Assembly (NCBI GenBank): GCA_016699855.1
Contig: CP064988.1
Coordinates: 1,116,001 to 1,180,000, forward strand
Source: Rhodospirillales bacterium
Lineage (GTDB): Bacteria > Pseudomonadota > Alphaproteobacteria > Reyranellales > Reyranellaceae
DNA length: 64,000 nt
Reading direction: 5' to 3'
The position numbers and the translations under genes were made by a program. The notes under the pieces were generated by a model. It did not search any database. It was not told where the DNA came from and saw nothing but the letters and a program-made list of their open reading frames with translations. Each line of letters opens with the position of its first letter. Positions within the stretch are counted from its first letter, which is position 1. This document shows, piece by piece, positions 1-9,019 of this stretch.

Positions 1-209
1 TCGCGGGCGGTGCGATAGAGCAGTTCGCCCTGCTCGGTCAGGATCAGGCCGCGGGCGTGGCGGTGGAACAGCATCACGCCGAGCTGCTCCTCGAGCGCGC
101 CGATCTGGCGGCTGATGGCCGACTGGCTGAGATTCAGCTGCTCGCCGGCATGCGTGAAGCTGCCGGCCTCCGCGACCGCGTGGAAGATGCGCAGCTTGTC
201 CCAGTCCAT
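1..209 (-). CDS. LysR-family transcriptional regulator, N-terminal part only (cut by window start)
   Basis: Reading the minus strand from an ATG at 209 gives 69 residues that begin MDWDKLRIFHAV and continue through a typical LysR winged helix-turn-helix (FTHAGEQLNLSQSAISRQI) to LEEQLGVMLFHRHAR. This is the DNA-binding domain; the effector-binding domain lies outside the window. The gene starts 58 bases downstream of the trxB stop and on the same strand, so the two may be co-transcribed. The target genes cannot be told. Confidence 0.85.
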   Translation of the reverse strand, partial: MDWDKLRIFHAVAEAGSFTHAGEQLNLSQSAISRQIGALEEQLGVMLFHRHARGLILTEQGELLYRTAR

Positions 210-267
210 GATGCGCTCCCGTCCCTCTCTTCTTTCCTTGCCGCGCCGCGCGCGGTCGGGTCGCCGG

Positions 268-1239
268 CTATTCCGCCGCCTTGGCCGGCGCGTGCTCGTG
301 CGCCGCGATGAACTTCTCCGCCTCCAGCGCCGCCATGCAGCCGGTACCGGCGGCGGTCACCGCCTGCCGGTAGATCTTGTCCTGCACGTCGCCGGCGGCG
401 AACACACCGGGCACGTTGGTGCGCGTCGATCCGGGCACGGTCCGCAGATAGCCGTCGGCATCCATGTCGAGCTGCCCCTTGAACAGCTCGGTGTTCGGCG
501 CGTGGCCGATCGCGACGAAGACGCCGTCGGTGGGAAGGGTCCGCGCCGCCCCGCTCAAGGTGTCGCGCAGCCGGACGCCCTTCACGAGAGGATGCGGCGC
601 GGTCTCGCCGACGATCTCCTCGACGACCGCGTTCCACACTACCTCGATCTTCGGACTGCGGAACAGCCGGTCCTGCAGGATCCGCTCGGCGCGGAACGAG
701 TCGCGCCGGTGGACCACCGTGACCTTCGTGGCGTGGTTGGTCAGGTACAGCGCCTCCTCGACCGCGGTGTTGCCGCCGCCGACCACGACGACCTCCTTGC
801 CGCGGAAGAAGAAGCCGTCGCAGGTCGCGCAGGCCGACACGCCGCCGCCGCGGAACGTCTCCTCCGACGGCAGGCCCAGCCAGCGCGCGGTGGCGCCGGT
901 GCAGACGATCACGCAGTCGCCGACATAGGTGTCGCCGGAGTCGCCCTTGGCGACGAACGGCCGCTTGGACAGGTCGATGGCGGTGATGATGTCGAACGCC
1001 ACCGTGGTGCCGACATGCTCGGCCTGCTTCTGCATCTGCTCCATCAGCCACGGACCCTGGATGACGTCCGCGAAGCCGGGGTAGTTCTCGACATCGGTGG
1101 TGATCGTCAGCTGTCCGCCCGGCTGGAGGCCCTGCACCAGCAGCGGCTTGAGACTGGCGCGCGCGGCGTAGATCGCGGCCGTGAATCCGGCCGGACCCGA
1201 TCCGATGATCAGGACCTTGCTGTGGTGCGTCTTCGTCAT
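268..1239 (-). CDS. trxB: Thioredoxin-disulfide reductase
   Basis: The 323-residue product is a full-length low-molecular-weight thioredoxin reductase, the cytoplasmic flavoenzyme that passes NADPH electrons to thioredoxin. It shows the FAD-binding GSGPAG at about residues 13-18, the redox-active CATC at 137-140, a NADPH-binding GGGNTA near 155 and the C-terminal GVFAAGDVQD motif. The start at 1239 (MTKTHHSKVLIIG) fits the family length; a longer reading to 1404 adds a tail unlike the family. It is divergent from the Lrp-type regulator at 1481, an arrangement seen around trxB in other proteobacteria. Confidence 0.96.
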   Translation of the reverse strand: MTKTHHSKVLIIGSGPAGFTAAIYAARASLKPLLVQGLQPGGQLTITTDVENYPGFADVIQGPWLMEQMQKQAEHVGTTVAFDIITAIDLSKRPFVAKGDSGDTYVGDCVIVCTGATARWLGLPSEETFRGGGVSACATCDGFFFRGKEVVVVGGGNTAVEEALYLTNHATKVTVVHRRDSFRAERILQDRLFRSPKIEVVWNAVVEEIVGETAPHPLVKGVRLRDTLSGAARTLPTDGVFVAIGHAPNTELFKGQLDMDADGYLRTVPGSTRTNVPGVFAAGDVQDKIYRQAVTAAGTGCMAALEAEKFIAAHEHAPAKAAE

Positions 1240-1480
1240 AGCCGCTATCCCTGCTTCGCGCGCATGCATAGAATAGAGAAGCAATGCGTCGAGCGCGAGG
1301 CTCTTTATTAAACACATACCGATTGGAGAATATGCCCAGATCGCTTGGAATCGGGACGAGTTCATAGGCGGAGCCGCGCAAGCGCATGGCGAAAAATGCG
1401 ACAACCCGAAAAAGGGCGTAATTTTATTGCTATCGACGGCTGGGATGCCCTAGAAGGCGTGCCGAGACGGAGACCCGCAC
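1240..1480. promoter_or_regulatory. Divergent intergenic region between trxB and the Lrp-type regulator
   Basis: This 241-base region separates two divergently transcribed genes and must carry both promoters. It is visibly richer in A/T than the flanking genes (for example near 1300-1320 and 1415-1432), as expected for promoters in this genome. No clear palindrome or riboswitch was recognised. Confidence 0.5.
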
Positions 1481-1960
1481 ATGCCCAATCGCGCCAAGCT
1501 CGACCAGATCGACCGCCGCATCCTGTCGGACCTGCAGGATGATGGGCGCATGACGAACGTCGATCTCGCCAAGCGCGCCGGAATCTCCGCGCCGCCTTGC
1601 CTGCGGCGCGTGCGCGCCCTCGAGAAGGAGGGCGTGATCCGCGGCTACCATGCGGATATCGCGCCGGAGACGCTGGGCTTCACGGTCACCGTGTTCGCGC
1701 TGGTCGGGCTGAACAGCCAGGCCGAGGCGGACCTGAAATCGTTCGAGGAGCTGATGGCGTCGTGGGACAACGTCCGCGAATGCCACATGCTCGCGGGCGA
1801 GGCCGACTTCCTCGTCAAGATCGTCGCCGAGGACTGGGACTCCTACCAGCGCTTCCTGACGACGCGGCTCACCTCGGCGCCGAACGTGAGCCACGTGAAG
1901 TCGCTGATGGTCTTCCGCACCGCCAAGCAGAAACCGGGCGTGCCGATTCCGGCGGCGTGA
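1481..1960 (+). CDS. Lrp/AsnC-family transcriptional regulator
   Basis: The 159-residue protein has the two-domain Lrp/AsnC layout. An N-terminal helix-turn-helix (LDQIDRRILSDLQDDGRM, then DLAKRAGISAPPCLRRV) spans residues about 7-55, and a C-terminal ligand-sensing RAM-type beta-alpha-beta domain contains VRECHMLAGEADFLVKI. These proteins form octamers and regulate amino-acid metabolism, often responding to leucine or another amino acid; the ligand here is unknown. Length matches the family. It lies divergent to trxB, and could be the orthologue of global Lrp, but that is inference from position. Confidence 0.93.
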   Translation: MPNRAKLDQIDRRILSDLQDDGRMTNVDLAKRAGISAPPCLRRVRALEKEGVIRGYHADIAPETLGFTVTVFALVGLNSQAEADLKSFEELMASWDNVRECHMLAGEADFLVKIVAEDWDSYQRFLTTRLTSAPNVSHVKSLMVFRTAKQKPGVPIPAA

Positions 1961-2046
1961 AGCGGCCGGGCCGGCGTTGACTCGATCCTCCGGGCGTGCG
2001 CGTCTTGCTCCCAACACCGCGGTGAAAGCGGCGACCGGAGAGCGAA

Positions 2047-3300
2047 ATGTCCATGACCATGAACGAGGCCGGCGGCGCGGCCGAGGGCTCGATCCCGCTC
2101 GATAAGATCGACGTCAGCGATCCCGCGCTGTACCGCGACGACACCTGGGCCCCGCTGTTCGCGCGGCTGCGGCGCGAGGATCCCGTCCACTTCTGCCCCG
2201 CGAGTCCGTTCGGACCCTACTGGTCGGTGACGCGCTACGACGACATCATGGCCGTCGAGCTGAACCACGCGGTCTACTCGTCGTCGTCGGAGTTCGGCGG
2301 CATCCAGATCACCGACGTGCCGATCGGCCGCGAGACGGTGAGCTTCATCCGCATGGACCCGCCGGAGCATCCGACGCGGCGGCGTACCGTCAGCCCCATC
2401 GTGGGCCCCAGCAACCTCGTCAACATGGAGGGCACGATCCGCGAACGGACGTCGGCGGTGCTCGACGGTCTGCCGCGCGGCGAGGTGTTCGACTGGGTCG
2501 ACCGCGTCTCGATCGAGCTGACGACGATGATGCTGGCGACGCTGTTCGACTTCCCGTGGGACGACCGCCGCAAGCTGCCGTTCTGGTCCGACGTCGCCGT
2601 CGCCAACATCGACGCGCCGGACTCGCCGGTGCGTTCGGAGGAGGAGCGCTGGGCCGAGCTCGGCCGCATGGGCGCGTATTTCAGCAAGCTTTGGAACGAG
2701 CGCGTGAACGCGCCGCCGCGCTTCGACCTGATCTCGATGCTGGCGCACGGCGAGTCGACGCGGAACATGACGCCGGCCGAGTTCGTGGGCACGCTGGCGC
2801 TGCTGATCGTCGGCGGCAACGACACGACGCGCAACACCATGACCGGCGGCCTGCTCGCGCTCGACGCCAATCCCGGCGAGTGGGCCAAGCTGCGCGCCAA
2901 CCCGGCGCTGGTGCCGAGCCTGGTCGCCGAGACGATCCGCTACCAGACGCCGGTGATCCACATGCGGCGCACCGCCAAGGAGGACGCGATCCTCGGCGGC
3001 AAGCGCATCCGCAAGGGCGACAAGGTCGTGATGTGGTACGTCTCCGGCAACCGAGACGATTCGGCGATCGAGCGGCCGGACGATTTCGTCGTCGACCGCG
3101 CCAAGCCGCGCCAGCACCTGTCCTACGGGGCCGGCATCCACCGCTGCGTCGGCGACCGGCTCGCCGACCTGCAGCTGCGCATCCTGTGGGAGGAGATCCT
3201 CAAGCGCGACCTGCGCGTCGAGGTCGCCGGCCCGCCGGTGCGCGTCTACTCCAACTTCCTGCGCGGCTACCGCTCGCTGCCGGCGCTGATCCGCGCCTGA
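2047..3300 (+). CDS. Cytochrome P450 (CYP153-like)
   Basis: The 417-residue soluble P450 carries the I-helix oxygen-activation segment GGNDTTRN (256-263), the K-helix ETIR (295-298) and the heme-thiolate loop YGAGIHRCVG with the cysteine at 367. P450s insert one oxygen into C-H bonds using electrons from a ferredoxin/reductase pair, neither of which is adjacent. The loop plus following DRLADLQLRILWEE resembles CYP153-type alkane/terminal hydroxylases, but subfamily assignment is by memory of motifs only. A good ribosome site (GGAGAG) precedes the ATG. It is convergent with the hydratase gene, with only four bases between stops. Confidence 0.93.
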   Translation: MSMTMNEAGGAAEGSIPLDKIDVSDPALYRDDTWAPLFARLRREDPVHFCPASPFGPYWSVTRYDDIMAVELNHAVYSSSSEFGGIQITDVPIGRETVSFIRMDPPEHPTRRRTVSPIVGPSNLVNMEGTIRERTSAVLDGLPRGEVFDWVDRVSIELTTMMLATLFDFPWDDRRKLPFWSDVAVANIDAPDSPVRSEEERWAELGRMGAYFSKLWNERVNAPPRFDLISMLAHGESTRNMTPAEFVGTLALLIVGGNDTTRNTMTGGLLALDANPGEWAKLRANPALVPSLVAETIRYQTPVIHMRRTAKEDAILGGKRIRKGDKVVMWYVSGNRDDSAIERPDDFVVDRAKPRQHLSYGAGIHRCVGDRLADLQLRILWEEILKRDLRVEVAGPPVRVYSNFLRGYRSLPALIRA

Positions 3301-3304
3301 GGCG

Positions 3305-4105
3305 TCAGCGGCCCTGGAAGAGCGGCTTGCGCTTCTCCATGAAGGCGCGGCGGCCTTCCTTGTAGTCCTCGCTGTTGAAGCAGGTCTCCACGGCGGCGTC
3401 CATCGCGGCGTGGTCGCGCTTGTCCGGGTCCTTGGCCGTGGCGTTGATGATCATCTTCGCCGCCTTCACCGTCAGCGGCGCGTTGCCGGCGATGATCCCG
3501 GCGTAGTCGGCGACGAACTTCTCCAGCTCGGCCTTGGGCACGACCCGGTTGACCAGCCCCATGGTCCGCGCCTCCTCGGCGCTGAACAGGCGGCCGGTGA
3601 AGAAGATCTCCTTGGCGAAGGACGGGCCGACCACGTCGGCCAGGTTCTTGATGCCGCGGTAGCCGTAGCCGAGGCCGAGCTTGGCGGCCGGCACGGCGAA
3701 GCGCGAATCGTCGCCGCAGATCCGCATGTCGGTGGTCAGCGCGATGCCCATGCCGCCGCCGACGCAGACGCCCTTGATCATGGAGATGGTCGGCTTGGTC
3801 GCGTGCGTGATGGCGCCGTGCGCCTTGTCGCCGGCGGCGTTGTAGACGGCGATCGCGTCGGGCGTGCCGCGGCGCTCCTCGAACTCCGAGATGTCGGCGC
3901 CGGACACGAAGGCCTGCTCGCCGGCGCCGGTCAGCACGATCACGCGCACCGCCGGGTCGGCCTCGAAATCGCCGATGATTTTCGGGATGGCCAACCACAT
4001 GTCGTACGACACGGCGTTGCGCTTCTCCGGTTGGTTGAAGACCATCCAGCCGATGCCGTCGGCCTTGCGCGCGATCATCTTGGGCGTGCCGGTGTCCATG
4101 TCCAT
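3305..4105 (-). CDS. Enoyl-CoA hydratase/isomerase family protein
   Basis: The 266-residue protein has the crotonase fold signatures VIVLTGAGEQAFVSGADI (CoA binding and oxyanion hole) and KGVCVGGGMGIALTTDMRI (second oxyanion segment). At the position where true hydratases carry a catalytic glutamate the sequence reads LGLGYGYRGIKNLA, without an obvious glutamate, so it may be an isomerase or another crotonase activity. The stop lies 52 bases upstream of the CaiB-type gene on the same strand? No: it lies downstream of that gene, so both may form a CoA-thioester catabolic operon transcribed leftward. Confidence 0.9.
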   Translation of the reverse strand: MDMDTGTPKMIARKADGIGWMVFNQPEKRNAVSYDMWLAIPKIIGDFEADPAVRVIVLTGAGEQAFVSGADISEFEERRGTPDAIAVYNAAGDKAHGAITHATKPTISMIKGVCVGGGMGIALTTDMRICGDDSRFAVPAAKLGLGYGYRGIKNLADVVGPSFAKEIFFTGRLFSAEEARTMGLVNRVVPKAELEKFVADYAGIIAGNAPLTVKAAKMIINATAKDPDKRDHAAMDAAVETCFNSEDYKEGRRAFMEKRKPLFQGR

Positions 4106-4157
4106 CGCTCCTCGATCCGTGTATGGCCGCCGGCCCGCGGGGCGGCGGCGTGGAATG

Positions 4158-5341
4158 TCAGACGACCTTGCGGCCGCGCAGATCGGCGATCCCGGCGGCG
4201 TCGAAGCCGAGCGCGCGCAGGATCTCCTCGGTGTGCTCGCCGCGCTCCGGCGTCGGCCGGTCGATCACCGCCGGCGTGCGCGACAGCTCTATCGCCTGGT
4301 TGACGACGCCGACCTCGCCACGCTCGGGATGGTTCAACGGCGTCGCGGCCTTGACGTGGCGGACCTGCGGATCGGCGAACATCTCGTCGATGGCGTAGAT
4401 CGGCCCGCACGGCACGCTGGCCTTGTTGAGCCGGTCGATCAGCTCGGCGCTGGTGTATTTCGCCGTGTACGACGCGATCTCGGCGTTCAACTTGGCCCGG
4501 TTCCGGGAGCGGTCGGCATCGCCCTTGTAGTCGGGGTTGTCGAACATCGCCTGGGCGTCGAGGCAGGCGCAGAAGCGCTTCCAGATGTGCTGGCCCGACG
4601 CCGCGATGTTGATGTTGCCGTCGCTGGTGGGGAACACGCCGGTGGGGATGCTGGTCGGATGGTCGTTGCCGGCCTGCTTCGGCACCTCGCCGGCGACCAG
4701 CCAGCGGGCGGCCTGGAAATCGAGCATCGCGATCTGGGCCTGCAGCAGCGACGTGCGGACCCACTGGCCCTCGCCCGACACCTCGCGCTCGAGCAGCGCG
4801 ATCAGGATGCCCATCGCGGCGTAGTTGCCCGACGACAGGTCGGCGATCGGGATGCCGACCCGCACCGGCCCCTGGCCGACGAGACCGGTGATCGACATCA
4901 GGCCGCCCATGCCCTGCGCCACCTGGTCGAAACCCGGCAGCAGCGCGTAGGGGCCGTCCTGGCCGAAGCCGGAGATGCTGGCGTAGACCAGCCTGGGGTT
5001 GATCGCGCGCAGCGTCTCGTAGTCGACGCCGAGGCGCTTCTTCACGTCGGCCGGTAGTTCTCGACCACGACGTCGACGTCGGCGACCAGCCGCTTGAAGA
5101 TCGCGACGCCGTCGGGCTCCTTCAGATTCAGCGTCAGGCTGCGCTTGTTGCGGTGCAGATTCCAGAAATCGGGACCGTGGCGCGGGCCGCCCATGCCGTC
5201 GCTGTCGTCCAGCCCCGGCGGCATCTCGACCTTGACGACGTCGGCGCCCCAGTCGGCGAGATGGCGCACGCAGGTCGGGCCGGCGCGCACGCGCGTCAGA
5301 TCCAGCACCTTGAAGCGCGCCAACGGTCCCCTGCCCGGCAT
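4158..5341 (-). CDS. CaiB/BaiF (class III) CoA-transferase, split by a frameshift
   Basis: Two minus-strand reading frames join into one CaiB-type CoA-transferase. The first, from 5341, runs MPGRGPLARFKVLDLTRV to VVVENYRP; the second continues at once with VKKRLGVDYETLRAINPRL and ends at 4158. The break is near 5043 and adding one base (CCG to CCGG) restores a 394-residue protein, close to the usual family length. The family moves CoA between acyl groups in the cytoplasm. The ADWGADVVKVE and GPYALLPGFDQ motifs are typical. Either a recent pseudogene or a base missed in sequencing; no other damage is visible, which favours the latter. Confidence 0.85.
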
Positions 5342-5433
5342 CCGATCGTCCCCCTGCCCTTCGCGGCGCGCACCCTAGCGCCGGACCGCCGCCGGCGCGA
5401 GCCCGGCCGCGGCATGGCCGGCCTTCGTTCCGG

Positions 5434-7149
5434 TCAGGTCCGGCGCAGCATGAAATCGCGGCCGACGACGCGGAAGCCCAGCGCCACGATGCCGATGGTG
5501 ATGACCAGCAGCACGCCGCCCAGCGCCGCGAGCTGCTCGAGGTTGCCCTGCTCGCTGAGGTCGAGCAGCACCACGGAGATGACGCGGGTGTTCGGCCCGG
5601 TCAGGAAGATGGCGGTCGACAGCTCCTGGCTGGCGGGGATGAACACCAGCACCCAGGCGCCGACCAGCGTGCGCTTGAGCAGCGGCGCCACGACGCGCCG
5701 GATCGCGGTGAAGCGGCCGCCGCCGAGGATGCGGACCGCCTCCTCCATCTCGGGATGGATGCTGGAGACGCCGGCGGCGGCGCTGCCGTAGGCGATCGGC
5801 AGCAGCCGGGTGGCGAAGGCGAGGATCAGGATCGTGGCCGTGCCGTAGAGCAGCAGCGGCGGCGGCGCGTAGGCGGCGTAGAAGCCGATCGCCAGCACGA
5901 TGCCTGGGATCACGAAGGGCGCCATGCAGAGGAAGGCCAGCGCGCCGCCGAAGCGCACCAGCTTGCGGTGCACGATGTAGGCGATCGCCAGCGCCAGCGC
6001 GATGGCGAGGAACGCCGCCGTCGCCGAGTACCAGACGGTGTTCCAGATCGACTGCCGGGCCGAGACGTTGTCCACCAGCACGTACTTGAAGTTCGCCAGC
6101 GTCAGGTTGTCGAACGAGAAGCCGCGGCCCCACGCCTTGGCGAACGCCGCCTGCACCAGCACGATCATCGGCATGACGACGGAGAGCGCGCACACGAAGG
6201 CGGCGTAGCCCAGCATCGGCCAGCGCCACCGCCCCAGCGCCACGATCCGCCGCTCGCCGCCCTTGCCGGTGACGGTGACGAACCCCTTGCGGCGCAGGAT
6301 CAGCCGCTGCAGCGCCAGCATGCCCATGGTGACCAGCAGCAGCGGGATCGCGTAGGCGGCGGCGACCTCGACGCGCACGGGATGCTCGAAGAACTGCCAG
6401 AGCTGCGTCGTGACGACGGGATAGCGCGCCGGGATGGCGATCAGCGCCGGCACGCCGAACAGCGCCAGCGACTGCAGGAAGACCACGATGACGCCGCCGA
6501 TGATCGCGGGATAGACCAGCGGCAGGGTGATCGAGAACGCCGTCCGCAGCGGACCGGCGCCCAGAACGTTGGCCGCGTCCTCCATCTCCGACGACACCAG
6601 CTCCAGCGCCGAGGTCGTGAACACGAAGATGAAGAAGAACAGGTTGCAGGCCATGATCAGGATCAGGCCGCCGAGCGTGAAGACGTTGACCAGCGGCTCG
6701 CCTGCGCCCGTGACCGCCACCCACGCGCGGTTGATCCAGCCGGCGTTGGGGCCGGCCAGCAGGATCCAGCCCACCGCGCCGAGATAGGGCGGCATGATGA
6801 AGGCCGCCAGCACGCCGAGGCGGATCAGGTTGCGGCCGGGCATGTCGGTGCGCGAGCAGGCCCACGCCAACGGCACCGCGAAAACCGCCGACAGCGCCGC
6901 GACGCCGGCGCCCATGACCAGCGTGTTGACCAGCGCCTGGACGTAGCGCGGCCGGCCGTAGGCGGCGAGGTAGTTGTCGAAGGTGTAGCCGGCACCGTCG
7001 CGCACCTCGAAGCTGGACAGCACGAGGCGGGCCAGCGGATTGACGACGACGAACAGCAGGATGGCGATCAGCGCCAGCCACAGCAGCATCGACCAGTCGA
7101 AGACCCGGCGCGCGGCCGGCGCCGGCATCGCGGCGTCCGTCATCGCCAC
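5434..7149 (-). CDS. Ferric-iron-type ABC transporter permease, two fused permease domains
   Basis: The 571-residue membrane protein contains two binding-protein-dependent permease domains in tandem, each ending in a cytoplasmic loop: EMEDAANVLGAGPLRTAFSI and EMEEAVRILGGGRFTAIRRV. About twelve hydrophobic segments are visible. This fused layout is typical of FbpB/SfuB-type permeases for Fe(III) or related substrates. It follows the periplasmic binding protein gene by 21 bases on the same strand, so the two form an operon. No ATPase gene is adjacent in this window, so the energising subunit must be encoded elsewhere. Confidence 0.92.
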   Translation of the reverse strand: MAMTDAAMPAPAARRVFDWSMLLWLALIAILLFVVVNPLARLVLSSFEVRDGAGYTFDNYLAAYGRPRYVQALVNTLVMGAGVAALSAVFAVPLAWACSRTDMPGRNLIRLGVLAAFIMPPYLGAVGWILLAGPNAGWINRAWVAVTGAGEPLVNVFTLGGLILIMACNLFFFIFVFTTSALELVSSEMEDAANVLGAGPLRTAFSITLPLVYPAIIGGVIVVFLQSLALFGVPALIAIPARYPVVTTQLWQFFEHPVRVEVAAAYAIPLLLVTMGMLALQRLILRRKGFVTVTGKGGERRIVALGRWRWPMLGYAAFVCALSVVMPMIVLVQAAFAKAWGRGFSFDNLTLANFKYVLVDNVSARQSIWNTVWYSATAAFLAIALALAIAYIVHRKLVRFGGALAFLCMAPFVIPGIVLAIGFYAAYAPPPLLLYGTATILILAFATRLLPIAYGSAAAGVSSIHPEMEEAVRILGGGRFTAIRRVVAPLLKRTLVGAWVLVFIPASQELSTAIFLTGPNTRVISVVLLDLSEQGNLEQLAALGGVLLVITIGIVALGFRVVGRDFMLRRT

Positions 7150-7170
7150 GGCTCCGCGACGCGACGCCGC

Positions 7171-8214
7171 TCAGTTGCCGAACGTGTCGCGCCACTTCTC
7201 CTTGACGTCGGCGACGCCCTTGAGGATCTCGTCGGGCTTGAGCACGAGCGTCTTGAGCTCGGCCGCCGACTTGGCGCCCTTGCCCTTGACCGAGGCGTGC
7301 AGCGGCTCGCCGAAATCCTCGGCCTGCACGGCGCTGCACTCCGCGCTCAGCATCCATTCCTGGAACAGCTTGGCGGCGTTGGGGTGCTTGGAGCCCTTGA
7401 TGATGCCCTGCGGCGCGATGATCATGACGGTGCCGTCGGTCGGGTAGACCACGCCCATCGGATCGCCCTTGGCGGCCGCCTCGTAGGCCGGCGGGTACGA
7501 GCCGGCCGCGACCGTCCGCTCGCCCGCCTTCAGCATGGTCTGGGTGTCGAGGATCGAGCGCCCGATCTGCGGCTTGTTCTTCTCGAGCTTCTCGAAGTAC
7601 GACCAGCCGTAGAGCTTGGTCATGGTCAGCGTCCAGATGCCGACGTAGCCGCTGAACGCGGGATGGCCGAGCGACACCTGGTTGCGCCATTTCGGATCGA
7701 GCAGGTCGGTCCAGTTCTTCGGCGCGTCCTGCGGCTTCACCTTCTGGGTGTTGTGGGTGATGCCGATCAGCCCGATCGAGGCGACGTGGTACATGCCGTC
7801 GGGATCGATCCCCTGCAACGACGCGATGACCGTCGCGGCGTTGGCGGGCGTGAACTTCTCCAGCAGGCCCTTCGATTTCAGCTCGACGTAGTGGCCGATG
7901 TCGGTCGACGCGAAGACGTCGACCTGCGGCCCGCCGGCGCGCAGCTCCTGCGTCAGGCGCTGGTAGGCGACGTGGGCGGTCGTGCGCACGACGTTCACCT
8001 TCACGCCGGGATAGCGCTTCATGAAGACGTTGCCGATCTTCGCCGCCGTCTCGCCGGTGAAGTGCGCCGTGTACCAGGTCAGCTCGCCCTCGGCCTTGGC
8101 GGCCTCGTACAGGGCCTTCTCGGCCTCGGCCGACAACTGGGCGGCGGCGGGCGCCGCCGCGAGCGCGGCGGCGACGATGAGCGCGGACGCGCTCCACCCG
8201 ATCTTGCTGGTCAT
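7171..8214 (-). CDS. Periplasmic substrate-binding protein of a ferric-iron-type ABC transporter
   Basis: The 347-residue protein starts with a Sec signal peptide (about residues 1-25, ending AAPAAAQ) and then reads as an extracellular solute-binding protein family 1 member of the FbpA/AfuA type: WYTAHFTGETAAKIGNVF near the N-terminus, VDVFASTDIGHYVELKSKG, and AAKLFQEWMLSAECSAVQ. It would capture the substrate in the periplasm and deliver it to the fused permease encoded 21 bases downstream. Fe(III) is the usual substrate but thiamine, putrescine or phosphonate cannot be excluded from sequence alone. Confidence 0.9.
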   Translation of the reverse strand: MTSKIGWSASALIVAAALAAAPAAAQLSAEAEKALYEAAKAEGELTWYTAHFTGETAAKIGNVFMKRYPGVKVNVVRTTAHVAYQRLTQELRAGGPQVDVFASTDIGHYVELKSKGLLEKFTPANAATVIASLQGIDPDGMYHVASIGLIGITHNTQKVKPQDAPKNWTDLLDPKWRNQVSLGHPAFSGYVGIWTLTMTKLYGWSYFEKLEKNKPQIGRSILDTQTMLKAGERTVAAGSYPPAYEAAAKGDPMGVVYPTDGTVMIIAPQGIIKGSKHPNAAKLFQEWMLSAECSAVQAEDFGEPLHASVKGKGAKSAAELKTLVLKPDEILKGVADVKEKWRDTFGN

Positions 8215-8332
8215 GGCTTCCTCCGGTCGACGCCGCGTCGGCCGGCACCGCCGACCCGCCCGTCCTTGTTTGACCGGAACCTTACCAGCCGGACCGGGGG
8301 AATCAAATTCGCCGCCGACCGCCGGAACGGAA

Positions 8333-8355
8333 ACGCCCGGCGCGCGGCCGGGCGT
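8333..8355 (-). terminator. Intrinsic terminator after greA
   Basis: ACGCCCGGC (8333-8341) pairs with GCCGGGCGT (8347-8355) around a five-base loop. On the minus strand the stem is followed by TTTCCGTT, and it lies about 20 bases past the greA stop. Confidence 0.7.
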
Positions 8356-8375
8356 CTGGACGTCGCGGCGGCGCT

Positions 8376-8852
8376 CTACTTGAAGAGGACCGACATCACC
8401 TCGTACGACTTGGCGCCGCGCGGTGTCTGGACCTCGACGCTGTCGCCGACGGTCTTGCCGATCAGGGCGCGGCCCAGCGGCGCGGTGATCGAGATCTTGT
8501 GCTTCGTCAGGTCGGCCTCGAACGGACCGACGATCTGGTAGCGAACCTCGTCCTCGGTGTCCTCGTCCGACAGTTTCACGGTGGCGCCGAACTTGATCAC
8601 CTTGCCGCCCTTGAGCTTGGCGACGTCGATCACGTCGGCGCGCGCGATGACGTCCTCGAGCTCGGCGATCCGGCCCTCGATGAAGCCCTGCCGCTCGCGC
8701 GCGGCGGTGTACTCGGCGTTCTCGGAAAGATCGCCATGGGCGCGGGCCTCCGCGATCGCCTTGATCACGTTGGGACGCTCGACTCCCTTGAGGTTCCGCA
8801 GCTCGTCCTCGAGCGACTTGAACCCCGCCGGCGTCATCGGGACCTTGTCCAT
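8376..8852 (-). CDS. greA: Transcription elongation factor GreA
   Basis: The 158-residue product matches the canonical GreA length when started at 8852 (MDKVPMTPAGFKSLEDEL). The N-terminal coiled coil carries the acidic tip motif HGDLSENAEYTAARERQGF (about residues 40-58), which enters the RNA polymerase secondary channel and stimulates transcript cleavage in backtracked complexes. The C-terminal FKBP-like domain ends LIGKTVGDSVEVQTP. GGAAGAA sits three bases before the ATG. A terminator-like hairpin lies only 17 bases upstream of the start (see 8869-8897). Confidence 0.97.
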   Translation of the reverse strand: MDKVPMTPAGFKSLEDELRNLKGVERPNVIKAIAEARAHGDLSENAEYTAARERQGFIEGRIAELEDVIARADVIDVAKLKGGKVIKFGATVKLSDEDTEDEVRYQIVGPFEADLTKHKISITAPLGRALIGKTVGDSVEVQTPRGAKSYEVMSVLFK

Positions 8853-8868
8853 GGCTTCTTCCGTGCCC

Positions 8869-8897
8869 AAAAAACAACGGCCGGCGCGGACGCCGGC
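8869..8897 (-). terminator. Terminator-like hairpin in the greA leader
   Basis: On the minus strand GCCGGCG (897-891 region) pairs with CGCCGGC around a four-base loop and is followed by CGTTGTTTTTT, a good intrinsic terminator. It lies downstream of the EamA transporter stop (9020) but only 17 bases before the greA ATG, so no greA promoter fits between. It therefore either ends the upstream transcript or attenuates greA itself. Confidence 0.7.
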
Positions 8898-9019
8898 TCT
8901 GGGGATACTTTACCGTAATCTGGGGGCGCAGGGAACCCGATGCAAGGCGCGGCGGCGTCGCGTCGCGGCGGCGCCGACGTTCCCGTCAGATCCGGATTAT
9001 ATCCAGTCTTTATAGATAC

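Noticed and set aside
5755..8541. A plus-strand open frame of 928 codons
   Set aside because: It lies antisense to the ABC permease, binding protein and greA. Its sequence is rich in Arg, Gly, His and Asp with no recognisable domain, as expected of antisense frames in GC-rich DNA.
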